A stretch of DNA of 45,000 nucleotides from Azolla pinnata. Lineage: Eukaryota; Streptophyta; Polypodiopsida; Salviniales; Salviniaceae. Position numbers and translations under genes: made by a program. Where the stretch lies: positions 1 through 45,000 of the forward strand of contig JBBBWG010000004.1 of NCBI GenBank assembly GCA_037176905.1, in the 5' to 3' direction. Positions 33,925 to 42,620 of the stretch are shown here, in pieces. Within the stretch, counting starts at the first letter, position 1; every line of letters starts with the position of its first letter. The notes under the pieces are model-generated. The model worked only from the letters and a program-made list of their open reading frames with translations, did not search any database and had not been told where the DNA came from.

Positions 33925-35170
33925 GGGTTCAAGGTTTAGGGTTAAGGGTTTAGGGTTAAGGGTTTAGGGTTTAGATGGCTTAGGGTTTCTTTAGGGTTGT
34001 GCACTAGACTAGGGTTTTGTTGCTTGCTTTAGGGTTTTGTTGCTTGCTTTAGGGTTTTGTTGCTTTCTTTAAGGTTTTGTTGCTTGCTTTACGATTAGGG
34101 TTCGGAAGGTTTAGGGTTTAGAAGGCTTGGGGTTTCTTTAGGGTTTTGTTGCTTGCTTTACGATCAGGGTTCGGAAGGTTTAGGGTTTAGAAGGCTTGGG
34201 GTTTCTTTAGGGTTTTGTTGCTTGCTTTTTGTTGCTTGCTTTACGATTAGGGTTCGGAAGGTTTAGGGTTTAGAAGGCTTGGGGTTTCTTTAGGGTTTTG
34301 TTGCTTGCTTTAAGATTAGGGTTTGGAAGGTTTAGGATCTAGAAGGCTTAGGGTTTCCTTAGGGCTGTGCACACTGGACTAGGGTTTTGTTGCTTGCTTT
34401 GCGATTAGGGTTCGGAAGGTTTAGGGTTTAGAAGGCTTAGGGCTTCTTTAGGGTTTTGTTGCTTGCTTTAAGATTAGGGTTTGGAAGGTTTAGGGTTTAG
34501 AAGGCTTAGGGTTTCTTGAGGGCCGTGCGCACTGGACTAGGGTTTTGTTGCTTGCATTAGGGTTTTGTTGCTTGCTTTTAAGATTAGGGTTTGGAAGGTT
34601 TAGGGTTTAGAAGGCTTAGGGTTCCTTTAGGGTTGTGCGCACTGGACTAGGGTTTTGTTGCTTGCTTTAAGATTAGGGTTTGGAAGGTTTAGGGTTTAGA
34701 AGGCTTAGGGTTTCTTTAGGGCTGTGCGCACTGGACTAGGGTTTTCTTGCTTGCTTTAGGGTTTTGTGACTTGCTTTAAGATTAGGGTTTGGAAGGTTTA
34801 GGGTTTAGAAGGCTTAGGGTTTCTTCAGGGTTGTGCACACTAGACTAGGGTTTTGTTGCTTGCTCTTACGGTTTAGGTTTTCTTTTGGGCAATGCACTGG
34901 ATCAGGGTTGTGTTGCTTGCTTTAGGATTTAGGGTTTGGAAGGTTTAGGGTTTTCTTTAGGGCTGTGCACTGGACTAGGGTCGCCTTGCGGTTAGGGTTT
35001 TCTTTCGGGCTATGCACTGGATTAGGGTTTTGCTGCTTACTTTAAGATTTAGGGTTTAGGGTTTCTTTAGGCCTGTGCATTGGACTAGGGTTTGTGCTGC
35101 GGTTTAGGGTTTACGGTTTCTTTAGGGTTGTGCACTGGACTAGGGTTGGGTAGCTTGTTTTTAGGGTTTA
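33925..35170. repeat. degenerate telomere-like array, TTTAGGG orientation
   Basis: TTTAGGG, TTAGGG and TTAAGGG words are embedded in longer units of about 69-95 bp: GATTAGGGTTCGGAAGG, TTTAGGGTTTAGAAGGCTT, AGGGTTTCTTTAGGG and TTTTGTTGCTTGCTTTA. Some units carry an extra GTGCGCACTGGACTAGGG piece. Unit starts at about 34093, 34162, 34245 and 34313 show the spacing. About 14 units are present. All telomere words point the same way. Confidence 0.95.
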
Positions 35171-35277
35171 CGAATACTGCTCCGGGGCCAGACATTGGTC
35201 GGGCTTTCAACGTTTGCGGGTGATTTCAGCTGCCCATTTCTTCTGTTCTGACTAATTAATCCTCATCGTAACCCCCA

Positions 35278-35612
35278 TTCAAAACCCTAACCACAACCCG
35301 ATTCCTGACCTAGACTCTAACCCTGTCCTAATCCTGACCCTAACCCTATCCTAATCCTGACCCTTGCAACTATCCTAATCCTAACCCTAACATTTGTTTT
35401 AATCCCCACCTTTATCCTAAACCCTAACCCTGTGCTAATCCTAATCTTAACCCATTCCTAATACCAACCATACCTTGACCCTAACCCTATTCCAATCTAA
35501 TCCTAAAAACCGACCCTGATTCTATTCTTACCCCTAATCAATCCTAGCACACAAGCTCTGAACCCCAACTCTGACCCTAACCCAGGCCCAAGCTCTGACC
35601 TCCAACCCTACG
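35278..35612. repeat. degenerate telomere-like array, CCCTAA orientation
   Basis: AACCCTAACC, CCTATCCTAATCCTGACCC, CCCTAACCCTGTGCTAATCC and similar words run for about 330 bp in the orientation opposite to the array ending at 35170. The two arrays are separated by about 107 bp of unrelated sequence. Confidence 0.9.
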
Positions 35613-36465
35613 GAACCAACAATCATCTCCATCACGCTCGAGAAGATCTTTAGGCAATGTAAATTCGATTGTAAAGCTTTTTTCCAATATAAAAATCCTT
35701 TCATTAGCGTAAGCAAGACAATATATACACAATCTGGCGGCCTTCTAAAGGCCTGTATACAAAGGGAAGTAGGCGCTTCTTGGCAAGTGCAAAAATATGC
35801 CAAGGAGGTGGTTATTCATACTACCATAGAATTCGGGTTTATCTATTCGTATGTAGAGTTTCAGGTGAATTTTTCCGCGATTCTGGCTTTTCTGCAAAGC
35901 ACTTACGATTTTCGCCAGCGGTTCTGAATGCATTCTGTAAAGACCAATCTGTATCTCGCCTTCCACAAGCGTTGCTATGCATGAATGCATATTCACCTGT
36001 ATATGTAGATAGCGTCTCTTCCCCCTGGCCTCGAAATCGCTCGTATTCTTCCATGATTCACTTGTGCTGATACAAACCTGTCTGCACAGAGCAGACAAAG
36101 AAAAGAGACCATGCCATTCTCTAGCCTTCTGAAATCCTCGGAGATCTTTCCATTGCTAACCAACAATTTCAATTTATCGATTCATTTGTCAAGAATCATC
36201 CTTCTTCAGTGCCTTAATATCCACTTCCAGCTTGATTCGGTAACCACTTTCAGCCATCCACATGTACTCAATTTGTTGCTCTCTTTTCAATCTATCTCTA
36301 ATGATGAACCAAGAAGCTCAAGGGCGAGTTTTAAAGAATAAATGGACACAAATAAGACTCTAATCTGATCTGATCTCTAAACCCTAAACCTTTCATCCAT
36401 GCCTGGAAAGAAAACATATGTGAACCTTGAGAAGACTTCTAGAAAAGAAGGAACAATTGGGATCA
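35613..36465. other. intergenic, unrecognised minus-strand ORF
   Basis: A minus-strand ORF at 36098-35745 (117 codons) includes CIATLVEGEIQIGLYRMHSE and NRGKIHLKLYIRIDKPEFYG and has splice-like signals inside (TATACAG/GTGAAT, AAAATC/GTAAGT). I recognise no family. A telo-box-like AAACCCTAAACC lies at about 36378. Confidence 0.35.
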
Positions 36466-36469
36466 ATTA

Positions 36470-37185
36470 CAGCTAGCTATGGGGATAGCCCCATCCATCG
36501 CCAGCATTGAAAAATTCTCGACAGCAATGAGCAAATATATGTATGTGTTTGGTGGTCAAGCCATCATCACCCAATGCAAAACAACAAAGAAAACCAAGAG
36601 CAAATACATAAAAGAGTCCAAACCTCGGTGATGCGAACACTCCGGATCGAATTAAGAACCATTGCCATCACCATCGCCATCGCCATCGCCATTTGATGAA
36701 ACACCGGGATCTGAATAAAGGAAAGAACATATATCCATAACCAAGACATGATAATGATGATGTGAGGATGCCGAAGGAAGCGCACAACACACATAATCAA
36801 GCCCATCTTCATCTGATGTATGTACAAAATTGGGACTGAACACACAACATCAGAGCTGCTGAAGGAAGAGCAAATCCACAATAAATCAAGCCATGATCAT
36901 CCAATGTAACATTGGGATTAAGCATGCAAACATGGCAATTGCTGAGGGAAGTCCAAATCCATACTCAAGGCGTGATATTGCGATTGAAACAAGAGCAGAT
37001 GCACATATACATAATTGAGCCACCATCGTCATCATTGTCGTCGTCAGCATCATCGTCAGCATCATAATCTGATGTAGCATTGGCATCGAAACAAGAAGCA
37101 AACACAGAAATATATTACACACACATATGTAATTGAGCCATCCTGATCCTCCTCCTCCTCCTCCTCCTCATCGGATGCGACATCG
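36470..37185. repeat. divergent ~90-120-bp tandem repeat with acidic-coding core
   Basis: On the plus strand each unit reads roughly CATAATCAAGCCATC, then a CATC/GTC/CTC-rich core, then GATGTARCATTGGGATTGAA and AACAAGAAGAGCAAATC. Units begin near 36480, 36558, 36653, 36745, 36798, 36888, 37017 and 37134. The minus strand encodes related acidic pieces, such as SDSDVASDEEEEEEEDQDGS, HTSDEDGLDY and DPGVSSNGDGDGDGDG. These pieces are not in one continuous frame. They could be decaying tandem exons or plain repeat DNA. Confidence 0.6.
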
Positions 37186-37369
37186 GAATCCGAAAGATTA
37201 GAGCAGAAAAAAAACAGGTATATATAGCCCGAGTACCGCACAATGCCGGAAACAAGAGCTCGGCATTTCTTTGCATCCATCCAGATTCCCTCTGTGCATA
37301 CGACACAAAGGTGCAGAGAACGAAGAAAGCTCATCACGCCAACAGATGGAAAAACTGCAGAAACAGACC

Positions 37370-37485
37370 GAAGAATCCATGATCCTGGTAGTAATCCATC
37401 CATGGGATGGATTCCATTTACTGCAAGGAATCCATGATCCATGGTAGTAAATCCATCCATGGGATGGATTCCCATCCTCCGTCGC
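37370..37485. repeat. 57-bp direct repeat, two copies
   Basis: GAATCCATGATCC(AT)GGTAG followed by TAAATCCATCCATGGGATGG begins at 37373 and again at 37430. The core CCATCCATGGGATGG is nearly palindromic. It lies 3' of the Cys-rich gene. Confidence 0.85.
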
Positions 37486-37559
37486 GGCGAACGCGGCGGC
37501 TGGATACGATTTATTGCGGCGGGCATGATGAGCGGCGTTTTCCATTGCCAGCAAATTTT

Positions 37560-37775
37560 TCAGAGGATGGAGCACGACGAAGAAGGATCCGGCTGCGGCG
37601 ACGAAGGAGGAGGAGGAGCTTCAGCGGAGGAGGAACCAGGCATGGGGACACCGGGCCAGCTCTTGCACAGGCAATGGCGGCCCTGGGGGATGCGGGAGTA
37701 GACGGCGGGGACATGGCGGCCGCAGCCGCCCCAGGACGTCTTCCCGCACTTGCTGCATCCGACCTCGTAGCACAT
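37560..37775 (-). CDS. small Cys-rich protein (71 aa) of the MCxxVxCxxCGKTxWxGCGxH type
   Basis: The intact ORF begins MCYEVGCSKCGKTSWGGCG and continues RHVPAVYSRIPQGRHCLC, then a Pro/Ser-rich tail ending SSSCSIL. The spacing C-x4-C-x2-C-x7-C-x17-C-x-C matches a widespread family of tiny plant, fungal and bacterial proteins that start MCxxVxCxxCGKTTWxGCGxH and have a second CxC near residue 37. Four or more cysteines plus His probably bind zinc; the function is unknown. The tail is longer than in most relatives I know. A TATA-like sequence lies about 200 bp upstream (37974-37982) and a perfect (TTAGGG)4 lies in the presumed leader. The plus-strand ORFs here are shadows. Confidence is high that it is a gene. 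Confidence 0.8.
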   Translation of the reverse strand: MCYEVGCSKCGKTSWGGCGRHVPAVYSRIPQGRHCLCKSWPGVPMPGSSSAEAPPPPSSPQPDPSSSCSIL

Positions 37776-37916
37776 CTCTCTCCTCGTTCTCTCTGCGCGC
37801 GTCTCTGTGCGGCGCTTCAGGATCTCCGTTTCCTGCTCCTGCTTCTGCGTCTGCGTCTGCGTCGTCGTCTTCGTCGTCGTCGTCTTCGTCGTCGTCTTCT
37901 GCGTCGACAGAGCAAA

Positions 37917-37940
37917 CCCTAACCCTAACCCTAACCCTAA
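37917..37940 (-). promoter_or_regulatory. perfect (TTAGGG)4 telo-box tract in the leader of the Cys-rich gene
   Basis: CCCTAA occurs four times without error on the plus strand (TTAGGG in the gene's direction), about 35 bp downstream of the TATA box and about 140 bp before the ATG. Telo-boxes near plant transcription starts are known binding sites for telomere-repeat-binding factors. Here the hexamer form is perfect, unlike the degenerate arrays at 33925-35612. Confidence 0.6.
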
Positions 37941-37973
37941 TCTGTGTTCTTCTGTTTCTGCTGCCCTGTTCTG

Positions 37974-37982
37974 TATATATAA
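37974..37982 (-). promoter_or_regulatory. putative TATA box of the Cys-rich gene
   Basis: TATATATA on both strands, followed on the plus strand by an AATT repeat (37983-38003). The distance to the telo-box tract fits a start site just before it. Confidence 0.5.
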
Positions 37983-38144
37983 ATTTAATTAATTAATTAA
38001 TTAACTATTTTTATTTATTTATTTTGCATTATATCCAAACTGTGCTGGAAATGGGCCTCAGTAGGAAGCTTCTGAAGAACTTTCCTGTTCAGTTTTTTTT
38101 TTCTTTTCTTTTTTCTCTTTAATTCTTCTGTTTTGTGAGAGAAA

Positions 38145-38400
38145 GATTCCAGAAAAGATCCCAGTAGCAACAAGAGTGCATTCTGCATCTGATCCCACCA
38201 CCAGCAGCAGTTGAGCCCTGTGTTTCTCAAAGAAGAGCCCCGGAAAGATTCCAGAAAGATGAGAATACAAAGAAGAGCCCCGGAAAGATTCCAGAAAGAT
38301 GGATGCATTCTGATCCGATCGGTAGCAACAGCAGGCGAGCCCCCGGAAAGATTCCAGAAAGATCCCAGAAATGATCCCAGCACCACCCGAGAGCAGCAAG
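38145..38400. repeat. interspersed ~26-bp direct repeats
   Basis: GAGCCCCGGAAAGATTCCAG, continuing AAAGAT, occurs at about 38236, 38276 and 38338. A related AAGATTCCAGAAAAGATCCC lies at 38144. The copies are spaced 40-60 bp with unique DNA between. The long minus-strand ORF here is a reading of the repeat. Confidence 0.8.
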
Positions 38401-38409
38401 CAGCCTGAT

Positions 38410-39480
38410 CCCCCCCCCGCAGCAGCAGCTGAGCCCTTCGATTCCCACCAGCAGAGTTTCGAGCATTTCGATATCCTCCGCCGAGCCATCTGTCTGATCC
38501 ATCGGCGGTAGCGATGTTAGCTGATTGTAGAGCCGATCGACTCTTTACGCCCACTGCTCGAAGCTCGAGTCTTTTACCCGGCATCAGCGCCTAGCAAACC
38601 GCAGCTACGAAAGAAACATCGATGAACTTCTGTCGTCGTGAATCTGGAACACGCAGCGCCCGGTTATTTGCCTGACAACAGCATCGTCGGTTGTTTCGGA
38701 ATCCGATAGCTTTTACTTGGGACGAGAAAGTCGTCGCGGTAAGTACTTTCTCTTAACAACGCCGTCAGCTGATGATCACCGCCCCGAAATCACTGCCTCG
38801 GTTACGACTTCCCGCTGCGGCGAGGCTGGCCTTTTGACCGCCTGAAAATGCAGATTTCTCCCCTCGCAGAAAAGAAAAATAGCAACAAGCAATTTACCGG
38901 GTTCGTGTCTTCGATCGAGCCTTTCGCAGCAACACCTCTGCGTAACCTCGGTCCCGAGCTTTTTCTTCGACACCCACCTCCAGCATTCGACATGTCATCG
39001 GATAGCAGTATGTATCCTCATACGACGAAATAGCATTCGCAGAGTGGGTTTGGAGATAATCATGGAGGCTCGGCCAAACTCGGTGACGATGCTTAGCTAG
39101 CATAGAAGGCAACCGATCGATCCTAGGGAGGGCGGTTAGAGTTGGCAGTTAGTTACAGGCATCTGCCTACTTTTCGAACTCCGACAGACAGATCGAGACT
39201 CGAGCAGATGATGACGATGGTGCTGCTAATGCTGACTGATGCTGGTGGAAGCCTTGCTGCAACCTCCCGGTGACCCCCAGAAGACAAAGATAGCCCATCG
39301 GTAGCATGTTGTGTTGTTAAAAGCTCGGGATCGGAGAGATCGGGCAGAAGGGATTCCGGAGCCTGAGCTACGAGGCAGCAGCAGCTCAGCCGGAGATTTT
39401 ATGATCGGGGGCAGAGGGGCTACGAAATATACGGTTGGGTACGTCATATCTGTACGCGGAGATGCGGGAATCCGATGGAG
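38410..39480. other. intergenic stretch, no supported gene
   Basis: CG-richer sequence with a C9-type run at 38409 and several GATCGA/TCGATC words. A donor-like GCG/GTAAGT occurs at 38739. A plus-strand ORF (38848-39033, MQISPLAEKKNSNKQFTGF...) has no recognised family. No terminal repeats or transposon signature was found. Confidence 0.4.
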
Positions 39481-39482
39481 AG

Positions 39483-40365
39483 ACATGGACATGGGGACAT
39501 GGAACAATGGACACATGGACACATGGACACATGTGGACATGGACAAATGGACATGGACATGGACATGGAGCAATGGACAATGGACATGGACATGGACATA
39601 GACATGGACACATGGACATGGAACAATGGACAATGGACATGGACATGGACATGGACATGGACATGGACATAGACATGGACTCATGGACAACTAGTCATGC
39701 AATGGACATGGACATGGGCACATGGACATGGACACATGGACATGGACATGGACACATGGACAACTGGTCATGCAATGGACATGGACATGGACATGGACAC
39801 ATGGACATGGAACAATGGACAATGGACATGGACATAGACATGGACACATGGACATGGAACAATGGACAATGGACATGGACATAGACATGGACACATGTCA
39901 TGCAATGGACATGGACACATAAACAAATGGTCATGCAATGGACATTGGACATGGACAATGGACATGGACATAGACATGGACACATGGACATGGAACAATG
40001 GACAATGGACATGGACATAGACATGGACACATGTCATGCAATGGACATGGACACATAAACAAATGGTCATGCAATGGACATTGGACATGGACAATGGACA
40101 TGGACATAGACATGGACACATGGACAACTGGTCATGCAATGGACATAGACATGGACATGGACACATAGACAAATGTTCATGCAATGGACATTGGACAATG
40201 GACAATGGACATGGACAATGGACATGGGACAATGGACAATGGACACATGGACACATGGACACATGGACACATGGACACATGGACACATGGACATGGAACA
40301 ATGGACATTGGACATGGACACATGAACACATGGACATGGACATGGACATGGACATGGATGTGTGT
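39483..40365. repeat. GGACAT (6-bp) minisatellite, ~880 bp, with a 136-bp higher-order repeat
   Basis: GGACAT units dominate, with GGACAC, GAACAA, GGACAA, AGACAT and TCATGCAAT variants. A block that includes ACACATGTCATGCAATGGAC and ACATAAACAAATGGTCATGC recurs at 39891 and 40027, a 136-bp shift. Because the unit is 6 bp without stop codons, several frames on both strands stay open for 60-250 codons (Met-Asp-Met-Asp; Cys-Pro-Cys-Pro; His-Val-His-Val). Confidence 0.95.
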
Positions 40366-40658
40366 GAGCAGAATTTCTCTTTTTTGCATCAGCATTCAGC
40401 ACAGCATATTCTTCTTTCTTCTTCTTTCTTTCTTTCTTCTTCTTCTTCATCTTCTTCTTCCATCAAAACCTAGTACCTTCTTCCTGACTGTACCCTCCTC
40501 CCCTGTTCCTGGCCATGGCTCCTCCACTCTAACCCTAACAGGAAACAACAGAAGAAGAAGAAGAAGAAGGAGAAGAAGGGAGGAGGAGGAGGAGGAGGAG
40601 GAAGAAGAAGGGAGGAGGAGGAGGAGGAGGAGGAAGAAGAAGAAGAAAGACCCACTTC
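40366..40658. repeat. TTC and GAA/GGA trinucleotide tracts
   Basis: (TTCT)n/(CTT)n at about 40405-40460 is followed by a purine-only tract at about 40549-40650 (GAAGAAG, then GGAGGAGGAGG, twice). The purine tract ends about 9 bp before the ATG of the plastid-type exon at 40659, so it probably lies in that gene's 5' leader. Confidence 0.9.
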
Positions 40659-40911
40659 ATGCCCATGGAGACCCTCCCTCACAGCTTGAGCTCCACCTCT
40701 GCTTCTTTACCTCACCATTCTGCCATTCGTCGACATCCCCTTTCTTCTTCTTCTTCTTCTTCCTCTTCCTACTCCTCCTCTTCTTCTACCACTCGGAATT
40801 GGTTCCACTACCTTCTGCTCCCGCAGGCAACCGGCTTTCACCCGGCCTTTCATTGCACCAGAAGATCTGGATCCAGCCACGGACCGCTCCCGCAGCGATC
40901 GACTTCCCATG
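40659..40911 (+). CDS. putative first exon of the YqgE/AlgH gene (plastid transit peptide)
   Basis: The exon runs from ATG (40659, with a second at 40665 in the same frame) to a strong donor, CCCATG/GTATGTG. It encodes MPMETLPHSLSSTSASLPHH, a run of Ser, and a basic Arg/His/Ser/Pro-rich part with almost no acidic residues, as in plastid transit peptides. It ends in phase 1. The first in-frame base of the YqgE exon at the acceptor CTGTCAG (42620) would require phase 0. An acceptor a little downstream, such as GGGAG or GGAAG at about 42658-42666, would restore the frame, or an unseen small exon lies between. Assignment to this gene is by position and plastid location of plant relatives. Confidence 0.45.
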
Positions 40912-40964
40912 GTATGTGTTTCCTTCGATCCTTCTCCCTGTTTAATGCAGAAGATGTCGTAGTA

Positions 40965-41001
40965 ATTGTAGTAGCTGTAGTAGTAGTAGTAGTAGTAGTA
41001 A

Positions 41002-41034
<33 letters not shown>

Positions 41035-41036
41035 AG
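40965..41036. repeat. (GTA)n trinucleotide microsatellite
   Basis: About 23 GTA/TAG units with one ATA interruption lie in the putative first intron of the YqgE gene. Confidence 0.95.
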
Positions 41037-41574
41037 GCAGAAGAATAAGAAGAAAGAGGAGGAAGAAGAAACAACAACAACAACAGCAGCCAAGACTGTA
41101 ACTTTGGATTGAGGGCAGATCGCCATGGTTTGTCTGTTTGATCCTATTCACGATTTAACGAGTAGTGGTAGAAGAAGAAGGGCCATGCCAATACTTAATG
41201 GACCCATTTCAATGCTCGTTGAAGGAATCTCAGAAGGATTCCATTCAGTGATTTAGTGAATAAAAATCTTGTTCTGGCCGAAGTTCACCGCTGCATCCAC
41301 GCTGTGGATTCTGCTCTTCTCATGGGCTTTTTTCTTGTATTTATCTTACACTGAAGAGAGACATGGTATTTTCCCTTTCGCATCAGTCGGAATGTTTCAC
41401 ATCCCCATCTCCGCTTCGTTGCTGGTTCTGTTTTGCCCCATATATCCCGTACACGCATGTGCAAGCACAAAGAAAAATCAGGAAAACTGGCTTTTCCATC
41501 GGTTTGCTTCACCGCCCATAAATATGTCAAGATTCCAACATAAAACCAGGATTTCTTACAAAGGAATCGACATT

Positions 41575-42165
41575 GTGGGCTATCTATCTAGAATCACGAT
41601 TTGGGTAAGTGAATCTACATTGTGAGCTTTGTAGATCTTTAGAAACAGGGGAAATAAGAATGCTGTTAGATTCAGCAAAGTGCAAGAAGCAAGAATTCCT
41701 ATTTGGTGGAGTATTTCCCTTGATATGATCACATTGAAATTTTACATTGCGAGCTATGTCCGATCTTTGAACAGGGTGAAAAGAATCTACAGTAGTGAAT
41801 TTGATATGCCAAAGATTCAAACACAAAGCAAGTATTACTTTCTGGAAGAGTTTTTCATCTCACATGATCACTTCTGTTTACATTCTGAGCTATATGGATC
41901 TTTGAACAGGGTGAGAAGCATCGAAACCACCGAATGTAGTATGTCAAAGATTCAAACACAAAGCAAATATTACTCTTTGGAAGAGTTTCTCATCTCGCAT
42001 GATCTCATTAGATTAATTGTGCGCTATATAGATTGCTGAACAGGATGAAAAGAATCTACGCTACGTCAATCAAATACAAAGTAAGTATCACTTTTTGGTG
42101 GAGTTTCTCATCTTACATCATCACATGGGATTACATTGTGAGCTGTGCAGATCTCTGAACAGGGT
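41575..42165. repeat. ~138-bp tandem repeat, about 4-5 copies, inside the intron
   Basis: The unit includes ACATTGTGAGCTATATAGAT, CTTTGAACAGGGTGAAAAGA, ATCTACAGTAG, CCAAAGATTCAAACACAAAG and CTGGAAGAGTTTCTCATCTC. The GAACAGG(G/A)TGA core is at about 41772, 41908, 42041 and 42157. Part of it is open in one frame (41680-42039) with a 46-residue period: NRVKRIYSSEFDMPKIQTQS then NRVRSIETTECSMSKIQTQS. The TTGAACAGG/GTGA core resembles a splice acceptor or donor. Confidence 0.85.
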
Positions 42166-42503
42166 GAGCTGGATCCACATAATCTTCATCACTTGGAATG
42201 AGAGAAAAAGAACACAGGGCAAACAAATCCTATCCATGACAGCTGTTGCTGTCTCCTATAGGCAGCGATCCAAAACTGTCCACCGAAATTCATTTGCATT
42301 GGCATGATCACCATAGCTTTATCAACAATGGAGTGTATTCACTTCTTCCATTGGTCATTTTTCTGAGCTTGTGGAACCTTGCTGTTAACCATAGAAAAAA
42401 ACACGTTTGTCTTCAATCCCACTATTAGTTCCTCATCGATTGTATTAGGGAGTCATGATTATCATGGGGTAAAGTCAGCCTCACACAGTTCAGTGTCATC
42501 GGG
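42166..42503. other. rest of the putative intron, nothing recognised
   Basis: Unique AT-rich sequence between the 138-bp repeat and the ORF carrying the YqgE domain. No exon that would solve the phase problem was identified. Confidence 0.4.
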
Positions 42504-42620
42504 GTGATTAAATTTGATGCTGCAATCTCGTTTATCTCACTTGTAATATGCCCTCCCGTCTGGAGGCTAAAACGCTTACCCGCTGGTGGGATTTTGCCAG
42601 ATTTTCACATTCTCTGTCAG

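Noticed and set aside
33925..35170. True chromosome end
   Set aside because: Genes continue on both sides and the repeats are degenerate and composite, so this is interstitial.
35745..36098. 117-codon minus-strand ORF as a gene
   Set aside because: No family recognised, and internal splice-like signals and AT-rich context make it unreliable; kept only as a note on the intergenic stretch.
39435..40473. Long ORFs of Met-Asp, Trp-Thr, Cys-Pro and His-Val repeats on both strands
   Set aside because: Direct translation of the GGACAT hexamer array; several frames are open simultaneously.
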